Assembly: GCA_028284145.1 (NCBI GenBank)
Contig: JANQSH010000191.1
Span: forward strand, 62,001-126,000
DNA from: Planctomycetaceae bacterium
GTDB lineage: Bacteria; Planctomycetota; Planctomycetia; Planctomycetales; Planctomycetaceae
DNA: 64,000 nt
Direction of reading: 5' to 3'
Both the position numbers and the translations under genes were made by a program. Of this stretch, positions 55,798 through 64,000 are shown one piece after another. The notes below the pieces were generated by a model, which saw only the letters and a list, made by a program, of their open reading frames with translations, searched no databases and was not told the origin of the DNA. Position 1 is the first letter of the stretch. Each line of letters opens with the position of its first letter.

Positions 55798-57831
55798 ATG
55801 TCAATCGAGTCGCCATCACCCTCACATCCCACCAATGACGATGCATGGCAGCATGTGGAATTGCTGGTCCACGAGATCGCCCGGCTTTCGCGCGAAGACA
55901 TTTCGCCGCGCAAGTTCTACCGCGAGTTACTGGAACGATCGATTCGTGCCGTGGCAGGGATGGGGGGAGCGATCTGGTCCATTTCCGAAGACGATAAGAT
56001 TTGCTGCGAGATGGCGATCGAATGGGAAATGCTCAATCTTTCGGAACCGAACCAGGTCGAAAAACATTCGGCGGAATTTGCCGATCACGCGCGATTGTTG
56101 CGGTCGGTCATTCAGGCTGGCCTCCCATCCGTTACATTACCTCGTGGCGATGCCCCTGATCGCCATGAGGCGTTGAATCCTACCGGACACGTATTGTTGT
56201 TCTGTCCACTCAAAGAAGAGAACCGCATTGTCGGGCTGATGGAAGTACTGCAACGCCCGGATGTTTCCCCCGCAACGCGCGATGGAAATATCGAACTGCT
56301 TGGGGCACTGTGTGAACTTGCCGACGACTTTTATCGCAATCAGAAACTGCGATCACTTACGGAGCGGGCAGAGTACTGGAGTCGCTTTGAGGCGTTTGTC
56401 GCGGCTGTTCATCATCAGCCAGATTTGAATGCCACGGCAATCGCGATTACCAACGAAGGTCGTCGACTGGTCGAATGTGGCCGTTTGTCGGTCGTATTGC
56501 GAACGGGATCGCGGTGTCGGATGCTGGCGGTCAGTGGAGTTGATACCATCCATCGACGTTCCAATGTTGTGCGGGTTGCCGAGAAGCTGTGTCGCGAAAC
56601 GTTGCGAGAAGGAATGCCCATCTGGTACGAAATGCCGACGAATATCTCGCCTGGCAGCGATCAGATGTCTCAAGCTCTGGCGGAGTTTGAACAACATGCC
56701 GAGTGTCGATCACTGGCTGTTCTGCCATTGAATGTTGCTCCAGCCAGTCAAACCGACCGTTACGAAGCAGCGTTGATTCTGGAATGGTTTACTCCGCAGG
56801 AATTTCATCCTGCTCATCAACAGCGCGGTCGGGAATTGGCGCGGCAGGCAGCCTCTGCACTGAAACAATCGCTCAACGTTGAGACAATGCCACTGTTGCC
56901 ATTGATGCGGGGGCTGCAGACGGCAGGACGCGCGACCGGTTTCCAAACTTTGCCGCGTCTGCTTGTCTTGGTTGTCATACTTGCAGGCTGCGTATTCGGG
57001 TTGATCACGGTCGAAACCGACTTCACTGTCGAGGGGCAGGCCGAACTTCAACCGGCAACTCAACGCGATATTTTCGCCCCAGGGGATGGCATCGTCTCCA
57101 GATTGAATATCCCCGAAAACATCCGGATCCAAGAACAGACAACCCTGGCGAGGATTTATGACCCGACTCTCGAATTTGAAACGAACAAAGTTGCAGGGGA
57201 ACTGAGAACGGCGAGCCAGCGTCTGGAAGGTGTGTCTGCCGCGCGATTGACCGCTGCACAACAGCGGGATCAAAGCCCGGTTCGATTGAACCAGCTGGCT
57301 GCTGAAGAAGCTGAGTTGAAGTCACTCGCAGAAAGCCTGCAAAAACAATATGACATGCTGACTGAACGGGCTGATCAATTGTCCGTTCGTGCACCGATCA
57401 CCGGCACGATTCTAACGTGGGACGCCAAACATTTGCTGAAGGATCGACCGGTTTCTCGGGGCCAAAGACTGTTGACAATGGCTGACCTCACAGGCAAATG
57501 GGAAGTCCGGATGCGCGTGCCGGATGATCAGATTGGTCATGTGGTTCAGGCAGCAGAAAAGTCTGGTGAAGCGTTACCCGTTACGTTCGTGCTGGCAACG
57601 AATCCCGACGAGGTGCATCAGGGAGAAGTGGCGAAAATCGCGACTGCGACTGAAACCGACGACGTAGGCGGAGCCACTGTCCTCGTCACGATTCGATTTG
57701 ATCGTAAAAGCGTTTCGGAATTGCGTCCCGGTTCCTCCGTGCTGCCGCGAATTCGGTGCGGTCGGCGCAGTTTGGGTTATGTCTGGTTTCACGATTTCAT
57801 TAACTATTTTGAGAAACATTGGCGGCATTGA
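55798..57831 (+). CDS. GAF-like sensor fused to HlyD-type membrane-fusion protein
   Basis: A 677-residue fusion. The N-terminal 380 residues look like two GAF-type domains (for example SIRAVAGMGGAIWSI and the ECRSLAVLPLNV strand). A transmembrane helix (about 390-410) follows, then an HlyD-type adaptor with a lipoyl-like beta region (DIFAPGDGIVSRLNIPENIRIQEQTTLARI), coiled-coil hairpin and a second half (LSVRAPITGTILTW, TGKWEVRMRVPDDQIGHV). GAF domains should be cytoplasmic and could sense a small molecule that controls export. It is the first gene of a plus-strand run of three. Confidence 0.82.
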   Translation: MSIESPSPSHPTNDDAWQHVELLVHEIARLSREDISPRKFYRELLERSIRAVAGMGGAIWSISEDDKICCEMAIEWEMLNLSEPNQVEKHSAEFADHARLLRSVIQAGLPSVTLPRGDAPDRHEALNPTGHVLLFCPLKEENRIVGLMEVLQRPDVSPATRDGNIELLGALCELADDFYRNQKLRSLTERAEYWSRFEAFVAAVHHQPDLNATAIAITNEGRRLVECGRLSVVLRTGSRCRMLAVSGVDTIHRRSNVVRVAEKLCRETLREGMPIWYEMPTNISPGSDQMSQALAEFEQHAECRSLAVLPLNVAPASQTDRYEAALILEWFTPQEFHPAHQQRGRELARQAASALKQSLNVETMPLLPLMRGLQTAGRATGFQTLPRLLVLVVILAGCVFGLITVETDFTVEGQAELQPATQRDIFAPGDGIVSRLNIPENIRIQEQTTLARIYDPTLEFETNKVAGELRTASQRLEGVSAARLTAAQQRDQSPVRLNQLAAEEAELKSLAESLQKQYDMLTERADQLSVRAPITGTILTWDAKHLLKDRPVSRGQRLLTMADLTGKWEVRMRVPDDQIGHVVQAAEKSGEALPVTFVLATNPDEVHQGEVAKIATATETDDVGGATVLVTIRFDRKSVSELRPGSSVLPRIRCGRRSLGYVWFHDFINYFEKHWRH

Positions 57832-57864
57832 AAATCGGGCTGCCGGGTGCGCAGGAGATTCAGA

Positions 57865-58776
57865 ATGATCCACCGCTCATACTTGCTGGCTGGACTACTG
57901 TTATTGAATTGCCGGACTTGGGGAATGATCTCCGCTGAGTCTTCAGCTCATAAGACAAATGGAATTGTCATCGTTGAAAATGCTCAAACCGCTTTGATTG
58001 AACAGGTCGATGTGCCGACACAGGAAGCGGGTGTCATCAAAGCGATCCTTTCGAAAGAGGGTACGCTGGTGGAGGAGGGCGATCGGCTCGTTCAACTGAA
58101 TGACACACAGGCGAAAATCGTCGAAACCTCAGCCCGGTACGAATATGAGATCGCCAAAACTCAGGCGGAAAACGACATCAAAGTTCGATCGGCCAGAAAG
58201 TCTGCCGAAATCACCAAAGCCGAATTAAAGCGGGCCATCAGGTCAAATGAGAAATTCGAGGGAACGGTCTCCGATACTGAGTTGGATCGTCTTCGGTTTT
58301 CTGTCGAGCGGGCGGAGTTGGAAATTGAACAGACCGAATTGCAGTTCAATGTTGATCGGATCTCGGCTCGCCTGAAAGAAAATGAGTACCGCAAAGCGCA
58401 ACACAACCGGTCCCGACGAGAAATACGGGCGCCGCTGGCGGGCATGGTTGTGAAAGTTCTCCGCCGGCAAGGGGAGTGGGTCAAGCCGGGCGATACGGTG
58501 ATGCGCATTCTGCGGATTGACCGTTTGCGTGTTGAAGCGTTTGTCGAAGCCAGCGATCTGACTGCTGAAGTTGTGGGGAGTCCGGTGAGAATGGTGGTGC
58601 GACTACCGGGCAACAGGACGCAGGTCGGGGAAGGACACGTCGTTTTTGTTTCACCGGAGGTGAATCCGGTGAATGGGGAAGTCCTCATCTGGGCTGAGAT
58701 CAAAAACCGGGATTTGAAACTTCGTCCCGGACAAAAAGGGACGCTGACGATTGGGACGAAGTCGGCCAGCGAATAG
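57865..58776 (+). CDS. HlyD/RND-type periplasmic adaptor protein
   Basis: A 303-residue secreted adaptor with a signal peptide (about 1-22) and biotinyl-lipoyl region (VIKAILSKEGTLVEEGDRLVQLND). A coiled-coil hairpin (about 85-180) and the return strand with REIRAPLAGMVVKVLRRQGEWVKPGD and DRLRVEAFVEASDL follow. AGGAG lies 7 nt before the chosen ATG. It follows the GAF-HlyD gene by 33 bp. The TAG stop (58774-58776) overlaps the palindrome of dispersed repeat copy I. It is probably a soluble or tethered partner of the TolC channel. Confidence 0.87.
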   Translation: MIHRSYLLAGLLLLNCRTWGMISAESSAHKTNGIVIVENAQTALIEQVDVPTQEAGVIKAILSKEGTLVEEGDRLVQLNDTQAKIVETSARYEYEIAKTQAENDIKVRSARKSAEITKAELKRAIRSNEKFEGTVSDTELDRLRFSVERAELEIEQTELQFNVDRISARLKENEYRKAQHNRSRREIRAPLAGMVVKVLRRQGEWVKPGDTVMRILRIDRLRVEAFVEASDLTAEVVGSPVRMVVRLPGNRTQVGEGHVVFVSPEVNPVNGEVLIWAEIKNRDLKLRPGQKGTLTIGTKSASE

Positions 58777-58872
58777 AGCGTATTACGCTCTTCTGTGCCG
58801 TGATGAGCGTTAATTGGTCTGCAGACATAGACTCCACGAGCCGGAAACGTCACATCAGAAGGTAAACTGCTC
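58775..58872 (+). repeat. Dispersed intergenic repeat, copy I
   Basis: A 98-bp plus-strand copy. AGAGCGTATTACGCTCT (58775-58791) is followed by TCTGTGCCGTGATGAGCGTT, TCTGCAGACATAGACTCCA, CGAGCCGGAAACGTCACA and AGAAGGTAAACTGCTC. The host TAG stop starts one base before it, in the T flank common to several copies. Confidence 0.9.
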
Positions 58873-58974
58873 GTTGGTCTGTTTGTACGTCAGGTCAGTG
58901 TTTTCGCAGGGGCTCTCTCGCCCCGCATGCCGAACATCGGATGAAGAATGCCAGCATTCACTGGGGAAAACAGG

Positions 58975-59000
58975 TCATACCCGCAAAAGACGGGGATCCA
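58975..59000 (+). repeat. Short hairpin repeat, family 2, copy 3
   Basis: TCATACCCGCAAAAGACGGGGATCCA, the third member of the hairpin family, between the HlyD adaptor gene and the M50/HlyD gene. Confidence 0.55.
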
Positions 59001-59071
59001 GACATTGAAAATGTGGATTTCCACTTGCGTGAGAACGATGAATGCCAACTCGTGGTCATGACGGAAGTCAC

Positions 59072-61351
59072 ATGTCGACTGTTGTCTTACAACCTGTTGC
59101 AACACAGAACGCATCGGCCGATGATTGTCTGCAATCACGCTGCCCGTTTCAATTGCGAAACGATCTCGGAATGAAACCAGTAATATACGGAGGCATGACC
59201 TGCTGGGCCGTAAAAGATCCGGTTGCGTTGCGATACTTTCATTTGCAGCGCGAAGAACATTTTGTATTGCACCTGTTGGATGGTAAACGAAGTCACGGCG
59301 AAATCATCGATGCGTTTGAGCATGAGTTTGCTTCACAACGCTTGTCATTTGCAGGCTTGCAAGCGTTTCTCACATCGCTTTGGCAACGTGGCCTGGTCGT
59401 TGCCGATATTGACGGACAAACGGCCTTCTTCCTCGAAAGGCAAAAACGCATTCGACGTCGAAAATGGTTTTCCTCCTGGGGGAGCCTGCTGGCGATCCGT
59501 TTTCGCGGATTTGATCCCGACCCGATGCTGAACCGACTTGAGCCGTATTTCCGCCCGTTGCTTTCATCGTGGACATTGTTCGCCGGGCTTGTCCTGCTTG
59601 TCCTTGCGACGGGACTGGTCACACTGCAATTCGACACTTTCCAGCGAAAGCTGCCCGACCTTCATGCCTTTTTTCATGCCGGGAATCTGGTCTGGCTCGC
59701 GGCGACATTATGCCTGGCAAAAGTGTTGCACGAATTCGCCCACGCGATGGCCTGCAAGTGCTTCGGTGGCGAGTGCCACGAAATGGGACTGATGTTGTTG
59801 GTCTTCACGCCCTGCCTGTACTGCGATGTTTCCGACAGTTGGATGATTCCGAACAAGTGGAAGCGGATCGCCATCAGTTCCGCTGGTGTACTGGTCGAAC
59901 TTGTCCTGGCTGCCGCAGGCACGATTCTGTGGTGGTTCAGCGAGCCAGGGTTATTCAACGCGCTTTGTCTGAATGTGATGTTTATCTGTTCGGTCAACAC
60001 GCTTCTGTTTAACGGCAACCCGCTGCTCAGATATGATGGTTACTTCATCCTGCTCGATTGGCTGGAAGTCCCGAACTTGAGGCAGCAGTCATCCGCATTG
60101 ATTCAATCAAACCTCACGCAATGGTTTCTGGGCATCACACCGCTGAATCAACGCGCATTGCCAAACCGACTCCGCAAGACTTTAATCGTCTATGCGATTG
60201 CTGCCTGGATTTATCGCTGGGTCATCCTCAGCGCCATTTTCTGGCTGTTGTATTCCGTGTTAAAGCCGCATGGTTTGGAGCGGCTGGTCTGGTTGATTGC
60301 ATTTCCGATGTTCGCAGCCCTGGTCATCATTCCCATTTGGCGGTTTTCCCGATTTTTGAAAGTGCAATGGAAGCAGGTCAGGAGTGATGCCATGTCCGAC
60401 AATATCAGCAGGCGAATTAACTGGTCGCGGTTTCTCATTCGGGGAGGACTGGTCGCGGGAGTGTTTGCGTTGTTGATATTGATTCCCTTGCCTTTGCCGC
60501 TGAAGGTCCCAACTCTGCTTGAACCGGCGGACGCCCAGCCAGTGTATGCGACGGTTTCCGGTTTTCTCAAAGAGAGCCTCGAAATTGGAACCGATGTTAA
60601 TGCTGGAAAACCAATCGCCCGGCTTACCAACCCTGAACTTGAACGGGAGGTCATCGCACTTGAGGGAGAACAGAACATCAACCGGCTTCGTCTGGAAAAC
60701 CTGCGCGGTCGCCGTGTGCAGGATACCGATGCGGGCGATTTGATCCCCACGGCTGAGAAGATGTGGCAGTCGAGCGTCAATCGATTTGTTCAAAGACGAG
60801 AGGATTTGGAACGACTGACCATCAACGCACCGGTTTCCGGCACACTCCTGCCAGCCCGAACGCACCAGTCAGGAACCTCGGAAGGGGAGCTGTCGAGTTG
60901 GCAGGGAACGCCATTGGACGCCAGGAATGCCAACTGTTACATCGAATCGGGGACGAAACTTTGTCTGATTGGCGATGCGAATCGACTTGAAGCATTGGTG
61001 GTCATCGACGAATCGCAAATTGATTTTGTCGAAGTGAACCAGCGCGTGAAGCTGTTGTTGAATCAAATTCCAGATCGCCCCGTTTGGGGAAAAGTGCGGC
61101 AGATTGCCGAGTTGGACCTTGAAATCGCACCGCCGGAACTGGTTGCCAATGCGGAGATTTTCAGCCAACCAGATGAGGTTGGACGCATGCGGCCGCTATT
61201 GACATCGTATCTGGCGCGAGTGGAATTGGAACCGCACGACAGAAAGTTGCTTATCCGATCCACGGGCACAGCTGAGATTGAGGTCGCCCCGAGATCACTG
61301 GCCAGCCTGATCGCGCGATGGACCCGCCGCACATTTCATTTTGAACTGTGA
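59072..61351 (+). CDS. PqqD-like/M50 peptidase/HlyD fusion protein
   Basis: A 759-residue inner-membrane protein with three parts. Residues about 35-115 look like a PqqD-type winged helix (DPVALRYFHLQREEHFVLHLLDG, LQAFLTSLWQRGLV). Residues about 160-470 form a site-2-protease-like (M50) membrane domain with HEFAH at 220-224 and the second metal motif NGNPLLRYDGYF (Asp322). The rest is an HlyD-type arm (about 490-750: VYATVSGFLKESLEIGTDVNAGKPIARL, LTINAPVSGTLLPART). GGAAG is 4 nt before the ATG. Similar PqqD and M50 modules occur in peptide-processing systems, so a membrane protease coupled to export is plausible. Confidence 0.87.
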   Translation: MSTVVLQPVATQNASADDCLQSRCPFQLRNDLGMKPVIYGGMTCWAVKDPVALRYFHLQREEHFVLHLLDGKRSHGEIIDAFEHEFASQRLSFAGLQAFLTSLWQRGLVVADIDGQTAFFLERQKRIRRRKWFSSWGSLLAIRFRGFDPDPMLNRLEPYFRPLLSSWTLFAGLVLLVLATGLVTLQFDTFQRKLPDLHAFFHAGNLVWLAATLCLAKVLHEFAHAMACKCFGGECHEMGLMLLVFTPCLYCDVSDSWMIPNKWKRIAISSAGVLVELVLAAAGTILWWFSEPGLFNALCLNVMFICSVNTLLFNGNPLLRYDGYFILLDWLEVPNLRQQSSALIQSNLTQWFLGITPLNQRALPNRLRKTLIVYAIAAWIYRWVILSAIFWLLYSVLKPHGLERLVWLIAFPMFAALVIIPIWRFSRFLKVQWKQVRSDAMSDNISRRINWSRFLIRGGLVAGVFALLILIPLPLPLKVPTLLEPADAQPVYATVSGFLKESLEIGTDVNAGKPIARLTNPELEREVIALEGEQNINRLRLENLRGRRVQDTDAGDLIPTAEKMWQSSVNRFVQRREDLERLTINAPVSGTLLPARTHQSGTSEGELSSWQGTPLDARNANCYIESGTKLCLIGDANRLEALVVIDESQIDFVEVNQRVKLLLNQIPDRPVWGKVRQIAELDLEIAPPELVANAEIFSQPDEVGRMRPLLTSYLARVELEPHDRKLLIRSTGTAEIEVAPRSLASLIARWTRRTFHFEL

Positions 61352-61394
61352 TTCGAATTGAATCGTGACTTTCCGCCGACAACTCGAACAAGGC

Positions 61395-63098
61395 TCATGG
61401 CACGATGAACATGACAGCCGCCGTGGCACCACCCTGCGTGACGGCTCCACTCAAACTTGCTGGCGGACGGTGATACAGAAATCGCGTGTCGTCGCTGCCG
61501 GGACGAAAATGACCAAGCGTGTAGATCTTTTCACGCTTGTCGCAAGCGCCCAAACGGTAGGGAATCAGCGGTGCGTTTGCGAAAAACCTTCCAGCGGAGA
61601 CAATCGGCTGGAAGAATCCGTAGTGGTAACCGTACCGTTCGAGATTCACATCTTCGAACAAGAGAGGTTCATGACAGGAACCCGACGCTTCCCAACAGAC
61701 TGAAGTCAGGCACCAGGGAAAGTCCCGCTTCACTCCGGTCGGATGGAAGACCAGAACATCGTTATCATGCCGTTGATTTGATTCATCTTTTGGCGGCTTG
61801 ATGTCACGGCCATCCTGGGCTTTGAACTCATAGGCATTGGTCAACTCGATTGATGAGAGCGGTTTCAATGTCAGATCAGGCTCGTGGGAATTTCTGGTCG
61901 TCCCTTTCGGCAAAACTGGTTGACGCGCAATTTGCACAGGATGCGTCTCTTCCACCAGGCTCGGCATCGAAGGCCCCGGGAGGGGTGGAGCATTCCATTG
62001 TGGCCGTTGTGTCCTTTGCGTCTGCGGTAATTCTGAAGAGCTCGCTGCGGCGTTTTTCGCACCCGCCGGTTCGAATCGTCGTGGTTCTTCCCACGGGGAA
62101 TTTGCATCGTTTCGGCTTGGCGAGGCCATTGGCACGAGCTCCGCATGTTCGATGACGATTGCGTCACAATCGCCCGGGGCGTATTGAGTTTGAAACCCGG
62201 CCGAGACCGCCCCCTTGCCTTGCGTTTGCTGTGCCGGATCTGGTGGAAACCGTTTCTCACGCTCAAATCGATTACGAGGAAACGCGCCAACTCGGACTCC
62301 TGGCTTGACGACAGGTGTCATCTTTGATGTTCTGACGATTGTTGCAGGTTCCTGACCACCTTTTTCCGATACATCGTTGTTTCGTGCTCGAAGACGACGC
62401 AACACCTTCTCGCGGACTTTTGGATTGATTTCATCGATTAGTGAAACGGGGCGGGGCTCTGGAACATCGGGAACGACACGAAGTGGCAGGTCGATCAATT
62501 CTCGCAACGGCGGGCCAGCATATGTTTCCTCAGTTGGAAACCGATCTCCAGGCCGCGATGCCTGCAGCGGAACCACATCGCTTTTTTTGGTGACAATCCG
62601 ATAAGGCTGAGCAGTATGTGTCCCCTTTTCCGACTTTTCGTGTGAAAATTCAGACAGCATGTTCGCAAGGTTCTGAGGCGATGGCTTTCGGGACGGACCA
62701 GAAGCGGATGGCAGGTCTTTCTCATCTTTGACAATCGGTCGAACGGTCGTGGAGGGGATAATCTCATCGGGCGCAATCGTCCCGAGAGACTCCACTGCTT
62801 CCCGATCCTGACTGAAAGCTGGTCGAACCATTGCCCTTTTGACGGCCAACGGAATGCTCTCGTCATCGTCATTCGCAAGGGGCCGCGAACTCACTACCTG
62901 ATCGATCGGTCTTCGCTCGACAGAAACTCGCTGTGAAGCGGATACCACCAATTCCGGTTTTTCATCGGGCAGAATTGGGCCAACAAACAGCTCGAATGCT
63001 TCACCGCCACCACGATTCCGTTGGGAGGCGACAATGCCCCCCAGAAGGATCGCGAGGACCAGCACCAGGATCGGAATTGTGTGTGTCGGGCGTTCCAT
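61395..63098 (-). CDS. Membrane-anchored proline-rich protein with conserved C-terminal domain, function unknown
   Basis: A 567-residue protein with an N-terminal membrane helix (about 7-27). A long disordered, Pro/Arg/Glu-rich region (about 30-430) leads to a compact C-terminal domain. That domain has CLTSVCWEASGSCHEPLLFEDVNLERYGYHYG, PIVSAGRFFANAPLIPYRLGACD and a final hydrophobic stretch GGATAAVMFIVP. The Cys/aromatic pattern resembles planctomycete-specific envelope proteins of unknown function. The start is uncertain; in-frame codons continue to 63221 but without a ribosome binding site. It converges on the M50/HlyD gene with 43 bp between, so its relation to export is possible but unproven. 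Confidence 0.72.
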   Translation of the reverse strand: MERPTHTIPILVLVLAILLGGIVASQRNRGGGEAFELFVGPILPDEKPELVVSASQRVSVERRPIDQVVSSRPLANDDDESIPLAVKRAMVRPAFSQDREAVESLGTIAPDEIIPSTTVRPIVKDEKDLPSASGPSRKPSPQNLANMLSEFSHEKSEKGTHTAQPYRIVTKKSDVVPLQASRPGDRFPTEETYAGPPLRELIDLPLRVVPDVPEPRPVSLIDEINPKVREKVLRRLRARNNDVSEKGGQEPATIVRTSKMTPVVKPGVRVGAFPRNRFEREKRFPPDPAQQTQGKGAVSAGFQTQYAPGDCDAIVIEHAELVPMASPSRNDANSPWEEPRRFEPAGAKNAAASSSELPQTQRTQRPQWNAPPLPGPSMPSLVEETHPVQIARQPVLPKGTTRNSHEPDLTLKPLSSIELTNAYEFKAQDGRDIKPPKDESNQRHDNDVLVFHPTGVKRDFPWCLTSVCWEASGSCHEPLLFEDVNLERYGYHYGFFQPIVSAGRFFANAPLIPYRLGACDKREKIYTLGHFRPGSDDTRFLYHRPPASLSGAVTQGGATAAVMFIVP

Positions 63099-64000
63099 GA
63101 ATGGAGCCAACCCGGCTGGCAAGTCGATGGGCAATATCGTTTGACGTCGTTGAATCACGATCGTGGCCTTGAAAATCGACGCGATACAACTCGCGCAGGG
63201 TGGCGGTCCTGTGAATTCCACTATCTGCTCATCGACCAGTCAGGATCGTTAGATTCAGGATTTCAGGTGCAAACTGCAGCCTTGTCAGCAAAGTTGTTTT
63301 TGCCCATGCTATTTAGGTTGTCCATTTTTTACGCGTGTGGGATTCACGAATTCATTCGGGCTTGCATCCGCATTCTTCTTACACTCTTTAGTTCACCATA
63401 AGCACATTCTATAAAATATCTTATGAGATTTCCGGATCATTTATTGAATGCTCGCAATTTTTTCGATTTGGGCAGGTGGCCATTGTTGTATGCGTTTTCG
63501 ATTGGAATGAGGAAATTGCCGCACCAGGACGTCTTCTGACGTTCTCGATCCCGATCCCGATTCTGATCGAATGAATCGATTTCGCGACAGCGGAAGATCG
63601 CTGATGTTGTGAGCGGACCACCTGTACGAATCGTTGCTTCAAATCGCTTGGCCGGGCGATTCCAACCAGTCTGCGGAATTTGATGCAATTTGCACGGAAA
63701 TGCAGACTGTAATTGACATTGTATCGATTGGGTGTGGATAATTGAGAATCTTTTATGTGTGGTGGTACGCGTGTTTACCCTATGGTTTTTGTGACTTGAT
63801 TCATCTCCCGTTCCTCGTGATCGACAAAAGCGTATTGCTCTTTCCTGTGTCCGCAAAGAACAACTTTTGGCCTGCGAAAGCAGACTCCCACGAGACGGAA
63901 ACGTCAAACACAAAATAATCTCCTCCAGTCTCACTCGGTTGACCACAGGTTTGATGACGGTTCGAGTCTGTTATTCTTTACCCATTTTTTCATTCGGACA
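63099..64000. other. Terminal region without supported gene
   Basis: About 900 bp at the window end. Short open frames are present on the minus strand but overlap dispersed repeat copy J and show no protein-like composition. The next gene, if any, lies beyond the window. Confidence 0.5.
63827..63920 (+). repeat. Dispersed intergenic repeat, copy J
   Basis: A 94-bp degenerate plus-strand copy: AAAGCGTATTGCTCTTT, a GTGTCCGCAAAGAACAAC block, TTTTGGCCTGCGAAAGCAGACT, CCCACGAGACGGAAACGTCA and CACAAAATAATCTCC. Most degenerate at both ends. Confidence 0.75.

Noticed and set aside
63437-63946. Open frame of 169 codons on the minus strand at the window end
   Set aside because: It runs through dispersed repeat copy J, has no ribosome binding site and shows a non-protein-like composition.
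1-64000. CRISPR arrays, prophage, tRNA or rRNA genes
   Set aside because: Searched by eye in every intergenic gap; no regularly spaced repeats with spacers, phage genes or cloverleaf-like or rRNA sequence were seen.

Overview
The window looks like a chromosomal segment of a member of the Planctomycetota, probably order Planctomycetales. This is inferred from the protein repertoire: many secreted or lipoprotein-type proteins with planctomycete-style domain mixes (VWA + STN-like + DUF2135-like, DUF1570-like zincins, PQQ-propeller lipoprotein, SASA-type esterase, GAF-HlyD and PqqD/M50/HlyD fusions), sparse operons and clear GGAG-type ribosome binding sites. I saw no rRNA, tRNA, CRISPR array, prophage or transposase gene.

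Layout. 1-11.6 kb: RluA-type pseudouridine synthase, a C-terminally truncated SthA/Lpd-like flavoprotein, two tandem SPFH (flotillin-like) proteins, MsrP, a Bax inhibitor-1/YccA protein, metF, and a secreted DUF1570-like zincin. 11.1-20.5 kb: a small membrane-anchored protein, an M30-like secreted metallopeptidase, alkaline phosphatase, and a very large VWA/STN/DUF2135 surface protein split by an A9 tract. 20.7-28.2 kb: RsuA/RluB-type pseudouridine synthase, pyrK-like, slyX, a compact LLM-monooxygenase/adenylation-domain/carrier-protein cassette, aroC, YjbQ. 28.3-38.7 kb: HDOD-GGDEF, FHA and receiver signalling proteins, a hydrolase, a minus-strand acyl-chain cluster (fabF, fabZ-like, long ACP, fabG, fabZ-like) and a PilZ protein. 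39-51 kb: a candidate structured RNA with a strong terminator, a PQQ-propeller lipoprotein, two tandem HDOD proteins, a PH-like membrane protein, smpB, lipB-like/lipA, a SASA esterase, an IMPase and a secreted triple-repeat protein. 51.4-63.1 kb: PAP2 phosphatase and a TolC / GAF-HlyD / HlyD / PqqD-M50-HlyD envelope export locus ending with a planctomycete-type proline-rich anchored protein.

The most unusual non-coding feature is a family of ten dispersed, strictly intergenic repeats of about 95-117 bp. Each begins with the near-palindrome AGAGCGTATTACGCTCT and ends near AAACTGCTC. They occur in both orientations, twice supply the stop codon of a neighbouring gene, and look like a MITE/REP-type element. 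Two smaller repeat families and four 17-20 bp tandem duplications also lie between genes.

Cellular themes are envelope and secretion (SPFH, TolC/HlyD, secreted zincins, PAP2), c-di-GMP/HDOD/PilZ/FHA signalling, and lipid or lipoate metabolism. Start codons were usually chosen by the best Shine-Dalgarno match. Functions are read from motifs by eye, and no database search was possible.
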